Shown in pieces: positions 1-9,438 of a stretch of DNA of 55,681 bases. Each line of letters begins with the position of its first letter. Within the stretch, counting starts at the first letter, position 1. The notes below the pieces were generated by a model, which saw only the letters and a list, made by a program, of their open reading frames with translations, had not been told where the DNA came from and searched no databases. The position numbers were made by a program, and so were the translations under genes. Origin of the DNA: an uncultured Brachyspira sp. (lineage in GTDB: Bacteria; Spirochaetota; Brachyspiria; Brachyspirales; Brachyspiraceae); contig NZ_CALXYQ010000017.1 of assembly GCF_944393015.1 (NCBI RefSeq), forward strand, positions 1 to 55,681. Direction: 5' to 3'.

Positions 1-76
<76 letters not shown>

Positions 77-154
77 ATACAAGCAAAATTAGTAAAACAA
101 TAATTTAAAGTATTCATTTTGTTATTATAAATAGATAATTAAAAAAAATCAATA

Positions 155-1441
155 TCAATTTAGTTCTGTAAGCATTTTGCTTAAAACTAAAGCTCCATTT
201 CTAGCTGCTTCACCTCGGCATTTATAAGCTTCATCTTTTGCTTTTATAATATTATCTTTTAATGATGTATTAGTAATAGTATCATTAAGTATATCTGCAA
301 TATTAGCAAAATTATTCTCATCTAAAGAAACAGTTATTTTAGGTAAAGTTTTTAATGTCCAAGTTTCTTCTTTTAATTCAACGGCATCATATCCCCTTTT
401 ATCAAAATTAAAACTAGGGATTATTGTAGGTTTATCAAAAAGAAAAGCATAATCCAATATTACGCCTGAAAAATCGGATATCATAACATCAGCTCTTGAT
501 AATGAATAAATATTATCTCTATTAAAATCCCACTCTATATTTGTATTATTCTTATATTTAGTTTTTAATCTTTCTAGCATATCTTTTTCTACTATACTGG
601 ATTGAGGATGAGGACGTATAATAACATAATATCCATTTGACAAAATAGGATCAATAATTTTTTCACCAAATCTTTTAAGAAGTCCATTCATACCCCAAGA
701 AGGAGCTATCAAAACTGTTTTTTTATTTTCTACTTTGGTGATTGATTTTGAAGCTTCCTCCTTCTTTTTATTAAGTTCATCTAAATATGTACTTCCTATA
801 ATTTCCAATTCTTTTACTTTAGTTTTTCTAGTTTCTTCTAATTCTCTTATATCTGGTATTTGATTCTCACCATTTAATAATACTGCATCAAAAAAATCTA
901 AAGAATATAGACAGTACATAGAAGCTTCGTTTGGTGCATGAAATATATGTACATATTTCTTTACACCTTTAGAACGTTTTAACTGAAATACATCTAAATT
1001 AGGAGTTGTCATTAAACAAATATCTGCTTCTATGAAATTTAATTTAGCATAAGCTATATTGCCTACACCTATAAATTCAGTATGAAGCAAATCATTTTTT
1101 ATTTCAAATATAGGATCATCTTCACTTGAACTATAGTATATTACTGGTATTTCTAATTTTATTAATTCTTCTATAAGGGGCTTAAATACATTACAATATC
1201 TTTTATCTTCTCCATAAATTATTATTCTAGCTTTTTTAGAGGCCTCTGTTTCTATATTTTTGCTTTTAGAAAAAGACATAGTTTTTAATTTTATCAAGAG
1301 AGCTTTTGATAAAAAGAAAAGTGTTCCTATTATTCCAAAAAGTGCTGAAAAAAGTAAACTTCCTGTTCCAGGATCTATATACCCAAATACATTACTTTGA
1401 AATAATATAAATAATGCAAATATTGTAATTAACATATTCAT
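155..1441 (-). CDS. CDP-glycerol glycerophosphotransferase family protein (TagB/TagF-like)
   Basis: Probable membrane-anchored enzyme that transfers glycerol-phosphate from CDP-glycerol to an envelope polymer or glycan; the acceptor is unknown. Residues 2-20 and 27-50 are hydrophobic, and the catalytic domain follows from about residue 70. Visible family motifs are HAP at 168-170, RPHPQS at 276-281 and the ISDFSGVILDYAF block at 321-333, the usual CDP-glycerol-binding signature. Length (428 aa) fits the family. Two in-frame ATGs lie close together (1441 and 1435). The SD-like AGGA abuts the first, so the second, 6 bp further in, may be the real start. It is monocistronic in this window. The family call is firm; the substrate is inference. 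Confidence 0.8.
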   Translation of the reverse strand: MNMLITIFALFILFQSNVFGYIDPGTGSLLFSALFGIIGTLFFLSKALLIKLKTMSFSKSKNIETEASKKARIIIYGEDKRYCNVFKPLIEELIKLEIPVIYYSSSEDDPIFEIKNDLLHTEFIGVGNIAYAKLNFIEADICLMTTPNLDVFQLKRSKGVKKYVHIFHAPNEASMYCLYSLDFFDAVLLNGENQIPDIRELEETRKTKVKELEIIGSTYLDELNKKKEEASKSITKVENKKTVLIAPSWGMNGLLKRFGEKIIDPILSNGYYVIIRPHPQSSIVEKDMLERLKTKYKNNTNIEWDFNRDNIYSLSRADVMISDFSGVILDYAFLFDKPTIIPSFNFDKRGYDAVELKEETWTLKTLPKITVSLDENNFANIADILNDTITNTSLKDNIIKAKDEAYKCRGEAARNGALVLSKMLTELN

Positions 1442-1646
1442 TCCTAATAAAAATTTAATATTAATATATCATAAATTATATAATATATAAATCTAAAAAT
1501 CAAATTAGTTTATAAAAAAATATACTATATTCACAATTCATACAAATTGACTATATACTATTATTAAGAAATTATTTTATCAATCTTTAAAACAATAAAT
1601 GTACATTTGACAATTTTAGTTCTCATATACTTAAAAAAGACTTTAC

Positions 1647-1687
1647 AAAAAAAATAGGGCATCTTAATAATCAATTAAGACACCCTA
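1647..1687 (-). terminator. Rho-independent terminator of ackA
   Basis: Inverted repeat 1655-1687 (arms read TAGGG..TCTTAAT and ATTAAGA..CCCTA, with a 2-bp internal mismatch). On the minus strand it is followed by a run of eight U at 1647-1654. It lies about 30 bp after the ackA stop. Confidence 0.75.
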
Positions 1688-1717
1688 ATATAAAAATGTT
1701 TATATAAACAATTATTT

Positions 1718-2908
1718 TTATTTTAAAGCAAGATTATAAGTATCCATAGCTATTGCTTTTTCTTCATCAGTAGCTATAACATAAAGTTTAATAGCCGCTC
1801 CATCTTTTTCAAAATTAGCACAGCCTCTAGCTTTAGAGTTTTTGTCAGCATCGCATTTAATACCAAGCTCATCTAAACCTTCAAGTATTCTTCCTCTGAT
1901 ATAAGCACTATTTTCACCTATACCGCCTGTAAATACTATACCGTCAAGATGTCCTAAAGCAGCCATATAAGCACCTATATATTTTTTTACTCTATAGCAG
2001 AACATAGTAATAGCAAGTTCAGCTTTAGGGTTAGTTTTAGCAGCTTCTTCCAAGTTTCTCATATCATTGCTTACGCCGGAAACACCTAAAAGACCGCTTT
2101 TTTTATTTAAAATATTATCCATTTCTTTTGCAGATAAATTTTCTTTAGCCATAACAAAAGTAGGAACAGCAGGATCCATATCTCCAGATCTAGTACCCAT
2201 TACTAAACCTTCTAATGGAGTTAAACCCATACTAGTATCAATAGATTCTCCATTTTTAACAGCTGTAACACTAGCACCATTTCCTAAGTGGCATACTATA
2301 ACATTAGCATTAGGTTTGTTAGTTACTTTACAGAATTCACCATAAACATATTTATGAGAAGTACCATGGAAACCATAACGACGTATTTTATATTTATCAT
2401 ACCATTCATGAGGAACAGCATACATATAAGCATAATCAGGTATTGTTTGGTGGAAACTAGTATCAAAAACACCTACCATTTTTACATCTTTTAATATCTC
2501 TTTACAAGCACTTATACCTTGTAAACCAGCTGGGTTATGTAAAGGAGCTATATCACAGCAAGCCTCAATAGCTTTTATAGCTTCATCAGTGATTAATGTA
2601 CTTTTGTTGAAAGCCTCACCGCCATGAACAACTCTATGACCTACAGCAGATATTTCACTCATATCAGCTATAACACCAAATTCTTTGTCTGTTAAAAGTG
2701 AGAAAATTAATGACATACCTGCTTTATGATCAGCAACTTTCTGTTCTATTTTTTTCTCTTTTCCTTTTTCTACAGCAGTGTGTTTTAAAGCACTTATTTC
2801 TTCGCCGATTTTTTCCAAAAGTCCTTTAGCTAAAACTTTTGCTTCAGGCATAGCGAATAATTGATATTTAATACTTGAACTTCCTGAATTTATTACCAAT
2901 ACATTCAT
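1718..2908 (-). CDS. ackA: Acetate kinase
   Basis: Cytoplasmic enzyme that converts acetyl-phosphate and ADP to acetate and ATP, the substrate-level phosphorylation step of fermentation. The N-terminus carries the phosphate-binding VINSGSSSIKY motif. The central VFDTSFHQTIP motif and the C-terminal FTGGIGENS motif are both present. At 396 aa it is full length for the family (about 400). The start is supported by GGAG at 2916-2919 and an upstream promoter. No phosphotransacetylase gene is adjacent, so the gene stands alone with its own promoter and terminator. Confidence 0.97.
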   Translation of the reverse strand: MNVLVINSGSSSIKYQLFAMPEAKVLAKGLLEKIGEEISALKHTAVEKGKEKKIEQKVADHKAGMSLIFSLLTDKEFGVIADMSEISAVGHRVVHGGEAFNKSTLITDEAIKAIEACCDIAPLHNPAGLQGISACKEILKDVKMVGVFDTSFHQTIPDYAYMYAVPHEWYDKYKIRRYGFHGTSHKYVYGEFCKVTNKPNANVIVCHLGNGASVTAVKNGESIDTSMGLTPLEGLVMGTRSGDMDPAVPTFVMAKENLSAKEMDNILNKKSGLLGVSGVSNDMRNLEEAAKTNPKAELAITMFCYRVKKYIGAYMAALGHLDGIVFTGGIGENSAYIRGRILEGLDELGIKCDADKNSKARGCANFEKDGAAIKLYVIATDEEKAIAMDTYNLALK

Positions 2909-2947
2909 AAAATGACTCCATAGTTTTGATTATTTTATTATTATCTT

Positions 2948-2975
2948 ATTATACCATACTCCGTATATTTATCAA
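2948..2975 (-). promoter_or_regulatory. sigma70-type promoter of ackA
   Basis: Read on the minus strand: -35 TTGATA (2975-2970), 16-bp spacer, -10 TATAAT (2953-2948). It lies 40 bp upstream of the ackA start codon. Confidence 0.7.
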
Positions 2976-3002
2976 TGAATTTTTACTTTTTATAAATAAA
3001 TA

Positions 3003-3036
3003 AAGGCTTTAAATATTTAGATATATTTAAAGCCTT
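3003..3036 (-). terminator. Hairpin terminator after the metalloprotease lipoprotein operon
   Basis: Perfect 14-bp inverted repeat (3003-3016 with 3023-3036, 6-nt loop), about 37 bp after the stop at 3073. On the minus strand the tail is moderately U-rich. It separates this operon from the ackA promoter. Confidence 0.65.
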
Positions 3037-3072
3037 GTAATTTACTTTTTATTATTATTTATTCTTTCTTTT

Positions 3073-3387
3073 TTATTCTTTTTTTTCTATCCACATAATA
3101 GTATATATGTCAAATGATTTGCTTCTGTCGGCAAGCCATATAGTATCTTTCTTTACTTTAGCTTTTATAGTCATATTTTGTCCTACATACTTAGCGTATT
3201 CATCGAAAAATTTCTTATCGAAATAATAATCTCTCTCTTCTGTAGTTATAACTATCTCTGGAAATATAGCTGTACCTACCATTCTAATAGTACCAGTAAT
3301 CTCCTGTTTCTTAGCAAAAAGCAAAAAGAAAAAAACTAACATAAAAACATAAGAATATTTTATAATGCTTTTGTAAATTCTTTTCAT
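3073..3387 (-). CDS. Hypothetical membrane-anchored protein
   Basis: Not recognised. The 104-aa product has a basic N-terminus, one hydrophobic segment at about residues 10-26 (signal anchor or uncleaved signal), then a soluble beta-rich part. The order of strands and the phrase YVGQNMTIKAKV recall small OB-fold nucleic-acid- or ligand-binding domains, but this is only an impression. There is no lipobox cysteine. It lies 18 bp downstream of the second metalloprotease lipoprotein on the same strand, so it is probably the last gene of that operon, and it is followed by a strong hairpin. Confidence 0.6.
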   Translation of the reverse strand: MKRIYKSIIKYSYVFMLVFFFLLFAKKQEITGTIRMVGTAIFPEIVITTEERDYYFDKKFFDEYAKYVGQNMTIKAKVKKDTIWLADRSKSFDIYTIMWIEKKE

Positions 3388-3405
3388 TAATTCTCCTTTT
3401 ATAAA

Positions 3406-4662
3406 TTAAAATTCTTTAATTTTACCGTCTTTATCAAACAATATATGTCTGTATTTAGGTATATAAGGCTTATCATCTTTACTAACTGTTTTATACATTC
3501 TTGATGCCTGTATTAATTCTATTTTAGGAACATCTATATTTATATGAGTAGGACTACTACCTACATAAGTATCTTTATTCAAAGCTAATTCCAAACCGCT
3601 TGATAACTTTCTTGTTACTAAATTATCTGACGAACTCAAAGTACCATTATAAGCTACTATTGCTCCAGGATATAAATTAACATTATTATTCTCTTCTTGT
3701 TTTTCTATATTAGCTCCTTCTACCTCTCCGTTAGCTACTCCTTCAATCCATTTTAATAATAAATCATCCCAACTAGATGCACCTGTAAAACTTACATTAT
3801 TTAAAACTCTATCATAATCCACTAATGATGAATATTTTGCTATATTTTGGAATACAGAAGAATTTTTACCACTTTTTTGATAAAGCCAATTCATAAATAC
3901 TGAAGCTGATGGATAATTAGCAAATATATATTTACTATTAGGATTATTAGGGTAAACAGATTCAGATGGAAGATTCCAAGTATAAAAACAATAATATCCA
4001 AGTGTTGCTTTATTAAATTCATTTATTCTTGAATCAGCTGTAGTTTGGCTGAATAACAGAGATGTAGATTCTGAAAGAGCTTCATTAAGCCAAGTTGACA
4101 TTTGTCTGCCATTACGTATATAATTCACATTAAAATTAATCAAATGCTGAAATTCATGCTGTATAGTTCCAGACATATACTCAGGATATTTATTAACCAT
4201 TTTTATATCCATATATAATATTTCAGCATTATTATTCCTATTCAATATCAAATCTAGTCCATAAAAATAACCATTACCTATAGAACCTGAATAGCTAGCA
4301 TTCAATTCCAATAATAAAATTATAATTTTACCATTCTTATCAACATCTGTATGTTCTCCGTATATTCTTACTTCTTCAGCATAATTATCATCAAATACCT
4401 TTGCTATATAATCTACACTTTCAGGCTTATATCCTGAACCAGCCATAACATATACAATCAATTTATCATATTCTGCTACTTTATAAAAATCATAAGGTTT
4501 ATTTCCTTGCTCCTTATAATCTGCTTTAAATGTTTTTTGCCCCATGCTATTATTAGGATATATTAATCCATCTATTGACTTTGCAGGATTTGTAACATTG
4601 TTCTTGCCGCAAGAAATTACAGATAAAATTAAAATAATAATTGTACAAAATATTTTTTTCAT
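3406..4662 (-). CDS. M30 (hyicolysin)-like zinc metalloprotease lipoprotein, copy 2
   Basis: Probable surface lipoprotein with a zinc-peptidase domain. The N-terminus is a lipoprotein signal ending ILSVISC (Cys18). The zinc site reads HEFQH (169-173), and about 20 residues on WLNEALSES offers the third ligand (Glu194 or Glu198), the gluzincin arrangement seen in the M30 family. The C-terminal part has no recognised domain and ends in a conserved block (PYIPKYRHILFDKDGKIKE). It is a close paralogue of the gene just upstream (18 bp gap), differing mainly in a short Pro/Asn insertion near residue 240. The substrate is unknown. Confidence 0.75.
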   Translation of the reverse strand: MKKIFCTIIILILSVISCGKNNVTNPAKSIDGLIYPNNSMGQKTFKADYKEQGNKPYDFYKVAEYDKLIVYVMAGSGYKPESVDYIAKVFDDNYAEEVRIYGEHTDVDKNGKIIILLLELNASYSGSIGNGYFYGLDLILNRNNNAEILYMDIKMVNKYPEYMSGTIQHEFQHLINFNVNYIRNGRQMSTWLNEALSESTSLLFSQTTADSRINEFNKATLGYYCFYTWNLPSESVYPNNPNSKYIFANYPSASVFMNWLYQKSGKNSSVFQNIAKYSSLVDYDRVLNNVSFTGASSWDDLLLKWIEGVANGEVEGANIEKQEENNNVNLYPGAIVAYNGTLSSSDNLVTRKLSSGLELALNKDTYVGSSPTHINIDVPKIELIQASRMYKTVSKDDKPYIPKYRHILFDKDGKIKEF

Positions 4663-4680
4663 AATTTTACACTTTTTTTA

Positions 4681-5901
4681 TTAATATTCTTTAATTTTAC
4701 CGTCTTTATCAAACAATATATGTCTGTATTTAGGTATGTAAGGCTTATCATCTTTACTAACTGATTTATACATTTTTGATGCCTGTATTGATGATGCTTT
4801 AGGAACATCTATATTTATATGAGTAGGACTACTACCTACATAAGTATCTTTATTCAAAGCTATTTGTATTCCATCCGGCAAATTTTTTGTTACTAAATTT
4901 CCAGATGCCTGAATGCTTCCGCTATAAGCTACTGCTGCTCCTGGAAATAATGATACAGTATATCCGCCTTTCTGAATTTGTAAATTAGCTCCAGCAACTT
5001 CATTATTTTTTACTCCCTCAAGCCATTTTAATAATAAATCATCCCAAGTAGATGTACCTGTAAAACTTACATTATTTAAAACTCTATTATAATCATCTAA
5101 TGATGAGTATTTTGCTATATTTTGGAATACAGAAGAATTTTTACCATTTTTTTGATAAAGCCAATTCATAAATACTGAAACTGACGGATAATTAGCAAAT
5201 ATATTTTGTAAAGGAAGATTCCAAGTATAGAAACAATAATAACCTTGCATATTATTAAATTCGTTTATTCTTGAATTAACTGTAGTTGGGCTGAATAATA
5301 CAGATGTAGATTCTGAAAGAGCTTCATTAAGCCAAGTTGACATTTCTCTATTGTTTTGAATATAATTAACATTATAATTAATCAAATGCTGAAATTCATG
5401 CTGTATAGTTCCAGCCATATACTGAGGATTATCATTAAGCATTTTTATATCCATATATAATATCTCAGCATTATTATTTTGATTCAATATTAAATCTGCT
5501 CCATAAAAATAACCGGTAATTACTCCGCCTGAATAACTGGCGTTCAATTCTAATAATAAAATTATAATTTTACCATTCTTATCAACATCTGTATGTTCTC
5601 CGTATATTCTTACTTCTTCAGCATAATTATCATTAAATACCTTTGCTATATAATCTACACTTTCAGGCTTATATCCTGCTCCATCTTGTAAATATATAAT
5701 TAATTTATCATATTCTGCTATTTTATTAAAATTATAACGTTTATTTCCCTGCTCCTTATAATCAGCATAAAAATATGCTCTTCCCATACTTCCATCAGGA
5801 TATGTTAAAGAAGGATCAAGACTTACTCCTAAAATATTTGCAACTTCTTGACAAGATGACAATACTACTAATAAAAATAGCATCAAAAATATTTTCTTCA
5901 T
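4681..5901 (-). CDS. M30 (hyicolysin)-like zinc metalloprotease lipoprotein, copy 1
   Basis: First gene of a three-gene operon. Lipoprotein signal MKKIFLMLFLLVVLSSC with a canonical LSSC lipobox (Cys17). The active-site motif is HEFQH at 168-172, with a downstream WLNEALSES block (Glu193 or Glu197 as third zinc ligand), as in M30-type peptidases. It is 406 aa, against 418 for its tandem copy. The N-terminal segment, the active-site region and the last 30 residues are nearly identical between the two, while the segment before the C-terminal block has diverged. Upstream, a TTGACT-17-TAGATT pair may be the promoter. Confidence 0.75.
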   Translation of the reverse strand: MKKIFLMLFLLVVLSSCQEVANILGVSLDPSLTYPDGSMGRAYFYADYKEQGNKRYNFNKIAEYDKLIIYLQDGAGYKPESVDYIAKVFNDNYAEEVRIYGEHTDVDKNGKIIILLLELNASYSGGVITGYFYGADLILNQNNNAEILYMDIKMLNDNPQYMAGTIQHEFQHLINYNVNYIQNNREMSTWLNEALSESTSVLFSPTTVNSRINEFNNMQGYYCFYTWNLPLQNIFANYPSVSVFMNWLYQKNGKNSSVFQNIAKYSSLDDYNRVLNNVSFTGTSTWDDLLLKWLEGVKNNEVAGANLQIQKGGYTVSLFPGAAVAYSGSIQASGNLVTKNLPDGIQIALNKDTYVGSSPTHINIDVPKASSIQASKMYKSVSKDDKPYIPKYRHILFDKDGKIKEY

Positions 5902-6103
5902 AAAAGTTTTTTCTCCAAATTATATAAATAATAGTAATACATAAATAATATCTAATACTAATTAATAATCTAGTATATAAAACAAAAAAAGTCAATAAAA
6001 AAATAATATTATTTTTTCATTTATTTTCTTTTATTTTTTACAAAATCATTATAAAATTAGATTTATAATTTATATAATTTTAAAACATTTCGGAGATTAA
6101 AAA

Positions 6104-6877
6104 ATGAAAAAATTAAGTTTCATAATAATGTTCATATTTTTATCAACTTTAATAGTCAGTGCTAATACTATAGAAGATGAAGTATTAAGACTAATCAATT
6201 TAGAAAGAAGTAAGGAATCGCTTCCTCCTCTTCCAAATAATCAAAGACTTCATTCTTTAGCATTATATCATGCTGATAATATGGCTCAAAAGAAATTCTT
6301 TAGTAATACAGATTTAGACGGTTTAGATTCAAAAGGAAGACAAGTAAAATTATATCCTGAAATGGTAGGAAATATAAGTGAAAGTTTGCATAAGTTAGAT
6401 GTTATTCCATTTACTGATAAAAAAGCAGCTGAAAGCATTGTTAAAGATTTGATGAAAACTCCTGACAGTAAAAAGAATATATTAAGTAAAGAATATAATG
6501 CTATAGGAGTTGGTGCTGTAAAAAGAGGTGTTGGTGTTTATACTACTGTAACATTTGCCAATATAGTAGCTGAATCTGTTGACTTCTCACCTACAGCTAA
6601 ATATGAAAGTGAAATAACTGCAAAATATAGAATATTAAATGGTGCTGCATTTACTGATTTTAAATTGGCAGTTGAAATGGCTGATCCTGAAGCTAGAATC
6701 ACAGGAGATGATGGAAAAACATATATAGGAAAAGTAATATATGATGTTAAAGATATGGGTAACTCTATATTAGGAAGAACTTTCAAAGCTGAATATGGAA
6801 AAGGAGATTATAAAATTTCTATACTATATAAAGGTCAGCATTTCTTAAGTAATGTAAGAACTATAAAAGTAGAATAA
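6104..6877 (+). CDS. CAP-domain (SCP/PR-1-like) secreted protein
   Basis: Exported protein with a signal peptide (residues 1-20, likely cleavage after VSA) and a bacterial CAP (YkwD-like) domain at about 22-150. Recognisable blocks are VLRLINLERSKESLPPLP, LALYHADNMAQKKFF and the closing GVGVYTTVTFA. The usual His of the FSHTDPDG box is Asn here (FSNTDLDG), so the acidic/His pocket is incomplete. A beta-rich C-terminal extension (about 160-257) is unassigned. The SD CGGAG precedes the ATG. An exbD gene follows 21 bp downstream on the same strand, suggesting an operon. Confidence 0.8.
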   Translation: MKKLSFIIMFIFLSTLIVSANTIEDEVLRLINLERSKESLPPLPNNQRLHSLALYHADNMAQKKFFSNTDLDGLDSKGRQVKLYPEMVGNISESLHKLDVIPFTDKKAAESIVKDLMKTPDSKKNILSKEYNAIGVGAVKRGVGVYTTVTFANIVAESVDFSPTAKYESEITAKYRILNGAAFTDFKLAVEMADPEARITGDDGKTYIGKVIYDVKDMGNSILGRTFKAEYGKGDYKISILYKGQHFLSNVRTIKVE

Positions 6878-6898
6878 TAATTTAGCGATAAATAAATA

Positions 6899-7309
6899 AT
6901 GAAGTTTAGAAGAAGATTTAATATAAAAAGCGGAATAGATTTAACCCCCATGATAGATATAGTATTTAATTTACTTATATTTTTCATGGTGGGTTCAACA
7001 ATCATAGTTACACCTCAAATAGAAATAAGTTTGCCTAAATCCACATCGGCTGTTGGATCTGAAAAAAATGATACTGTAGTAATAAGTATATCAAAAGACG
7101 GACAAAAATATATAAATGGATATGTTTCTGAAGATATAGATGCTGATCTAAAAAAATTAGCAGAGACAGAAGGAGAATTGGAAAAGCCTGTAGAGATACG
7201 TTCAGATCAAGATGTAAAAACTCAAGTCTTAATATCTGTTATAGACAGTGTAAAAAATGCCGGATTTACTAAACTTAGTATAGCAACTGAAGATCAAAAT
7301 AAAAACTAA
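6899..7309 (+). CDS. exbD: ExbD/TolR-family biopolymer transport protein
   Basis: Inner-membrane stator protein that would couple proton flow to an envelope machine. It has a short basic N-terminus, one transmembrane helix (about 17-38) containing the conserved acidic residue (Asp20 in LTPMIDIVFNLLIFFM), then a periplasmic domain. Its 136 aa match ExbD. No ExbB/TolQ or TonB partner is adjacent, so its motor partner must be elsewhere. No good SD is visible; translation may be coupled to the CAP gene 21 bp upstream. ExbD and TolR cannot be separated by eye. Confidence 0.85.
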   Translation: MKFRRRFNIKSGIDLTPMIDIVFNLLIFFMVGSTIIVTPQIEISLPKSTSAVGSEKNDTVVISISKDGQKYINGYVSEDIDADLKKLAETEGELEKPVEIRSDQDVKTQVLISVIDSVKNAGFTKLSIATEDQNKN

Positions 7310-7338
7310 ATAATCTTTCTTATTTAATTTTTTAATAA

Positions 7339-7379
7339 AAAAGCTGTTTTAATAATTAAAGTTTATTAAAACAGCTTTT
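7339..7379. terminator. Bidirectional terminator between exbD and the ABC exporter
   Basis: Perfect 17-bp inverted repeat, 7339-7355 with 7363-7379, 7-nt loop, with A-rich left and T-rich right flanks. It lies between two converging genes (stops at 7309 and 7409) and can serve both strands. Confidence 0.85.
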
Positions 7380-7408
7380 ATTTTATACTCAACGATTAAA
7401 ATTAATAT

Positions 7409-9367
7409 TTATTCATCTCTAAATTGCAATGAATATAGATATTGATATTTTCCGCCTCTTTTCATTAATTCATTATGAGTACCGGATTCTGTTATTTTAC
7501 CATCTTCAACTACACATATATACGTAGCATTTTTTATAGTAGAAAGTCTATGAGCTATAACAAATGTAGTTTGAAGATTAATAATTTCATTCAAAGCCTT
7601 TTGAACATACATCTCACTTTCAGTATCTAATGCACTAGTAGCTTCATCAAGTATCAATATAGAAGGTCTTTTTACTACGGCTCTCGCTAAAGCTATTCTC
7701 TGACGCTGACCTCCTGAAAGCATTACACCTCTTGGTCCTATATGAGTATCATAACCATTAGGTAATTTCAAAATAAACTCATCAGCATGTGCTATTTTTG
7801 CTGCTCTAACTAACTCATCATCTGTAGCATCAGGATTTGCATATAAAATATTTTCTCTTACAGTTCCATAGAAAAGAATATTCTCCTGAGATACTACTCC
7901 TATTTGATTTCTTACACTTCTTGTATTCAATTCATTTATATCAATACCATCAAATCTTATAACCCCTTCACTTGGAGTAAATAATTTTGGTATCAAACTT
8001 ATCAAAGTAGTTTTACCGCCGCCTGAATTACCAACAAAAGCAACTACATCTCCTTTCTTTACATTAAAACTTACAGGTCCCAAATGAAAAGGCTGGGCAT
8101 CACTTCTTCTTGGATATTCAAAATGAACATTTTCAAAAGTAATTGAATGCTCTATAGGCTTCATTTGTTTTTTAGTAGGATCATCAACATTTTCAGCTGG
8201 TAAATCTATAATCTGAAATACTCTAAGAGCTACCATCTTAGTTAATTGCAAATTCATAAATATACCTGATAAATCTCTGACAGGAGTTGATATATTAAGC
8301 ATATAAAGTAAAAATCCCCATAAAAATTCAAAAGGCATTTCCCCCTTGAATATTAAAAATCCGCCGTAAGCAAGTATTACAAGCATAGCAGCTATCATTA
8401 CAAGTTCTGTCATAGGTCTGTTAAGAGAAGTAAGTAAACTAATTTTTCTCATTATATTTATTAATTCGCCGTATAAACCTCTATACCTATTAACTTCCTG
8501 ATCTTCTTTAGAAAATATTTTTATAACCTCTATACCTCTTATATCTTCCTGTATAACGGAAGTAGTACTTCCTAAAAAATTTTGCTGTGCTGCTATTCTA
8601 GTTCTTATTAATTTTGAAACTTTATCTATACCTAATCCTATTAAAGGTGCAGCTATGAAACAAGCTAAAGTAAGCTTAACATTTAAAAGAAGTAATACAG
8701 CTAAAGTAAGTATCAATGTTAATGGTACTGTTATCATATTAGGTAATGTACCAGATAAAAACCCCTCTATTGTACCAGACTCATTAATAACCCTACTCAT
8801 CAAATCACCTTCTTTCTCCTGTTTAAAATACGCTATATCAGTATTAAGAAGTCCTCTCATCATATCAGCACGTACATCTTTACCTATTTCCTGAGCAGTA
8901 AAAGCAAAAAGAAAAGTTTTTACATAATCAAATCCAACTCTGAATAAAACATATATAAAACCTATAATAATAATAAATGCAAATTGTGCTATTATTACAG
9001 GATTTTCAATAACATTACTGCTTAAAAACTGCTGAGTTAAATCTTTAGTACTAAAACTACTAAATTTTTGAGTTAAATCAGCAACTAAAGGTATTTTATC
9101 TAATAAATCAACTCTCTTTCCTCCAGTAATTGATATCGCTAACTGACCAAAGAAAGGAGGCAATATATTTATTATTGTGTATCCTATACTTAAAAGGAAA
9201 GAAGGTATAAATAATTTCTTATGTCTCATAGCATAAGAAAGCATTCTTCTATATGGATGTTTTTCAACTTTTGAATAATATTTTTGTATATGTTCTTCTG
9301 TAACAGCTCCATAATCAAAAGGTCTTTCATCTTTTTTAAAAAATTCTTTTACTTTTTTTATAAGCAT
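7409..9367 (-). CDS. MsbA-like ABC exporter (fused permease and ATPase)
   Basis: Homodimeric lipid/lipo-oligosaccharide or drug exporter of the inner membrane. The N-terminal half has about six transmembrane helices (roughly residues 45-370). The C-terminal ATPase shows Walker A GNSGGGKTT, signature LSGGQRQR, Walker B ILILDEATSALD and the H-loop IAHRLST. The length is 652 aa, slightly longer than MsbA (about 580) because of an N-terminal cytosolic extension of some 45 residues and an extra loop after TM1. It sits 71 bp downstream of lolD in the same direction, so a shared envelope-export transcript is plausible. The substrate is inferred only from context. Confidence 0.85.
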   Translation of the reverse strand: MLIKKVKEFFKKDERPFDYGAVTEEHIQKYYSKVEKHPYRRMLSYAMRHKKLFIPSFLLSIGYTIINILPPFFGQLAISITGGKRVDLLDKIPLVADLTQKFSSFSTKDLTQQFLSSNVIENPVIIAQFAFIIIIGFIYVLFRVGFDYVKTFLFAFTAQEIGKDVRADMMRGLLNTDIAYFKQEKEGDLMSRVINESGTIEGFLSGTLPNMITVPLTLILTLAVLLLLNVKLTLACFIAAPLIGLGIDKVSKLIRTRIAAQQNFLGSTTSVIQEDIRGIEVIKIFSKEDQEVNRYRGLYGELINIMRKISLLTSLNRPMTELVMIAAMLVILAYGGFLIFKGEMPFEFLWGFLLYMLNISTPVRDLSGIFMNLQLTKMVALRVFQIIDLPAENVDDPTKKQMKPIEHSITFENVHFEYPRRSDAQPFHLGPVSFNVKKGDVVAFVGNSGGGKTTLISLIPKLFTPSEGVIRFDGIDINELNTRSVRNQIGVVSQENILFYGTVRENILYANPDATDDELVRAAKIAHADEFILKLPNGYDTHIGPRGVMLSGGQRQRIALARAVVKRPSILILDEATSALDTESEMYVQKALNEIINLQTTFVIAHRLSTIKNATYICVVEDGKITESGTHNELMKRGGKYQYLYSLQFRDE

Positions 9368-9438
9368 AATTTTATATTCCTAATATAATTTTATATTTGT
9401 TTATTAATAAAATATTCTATATTATAATATTTTATATT

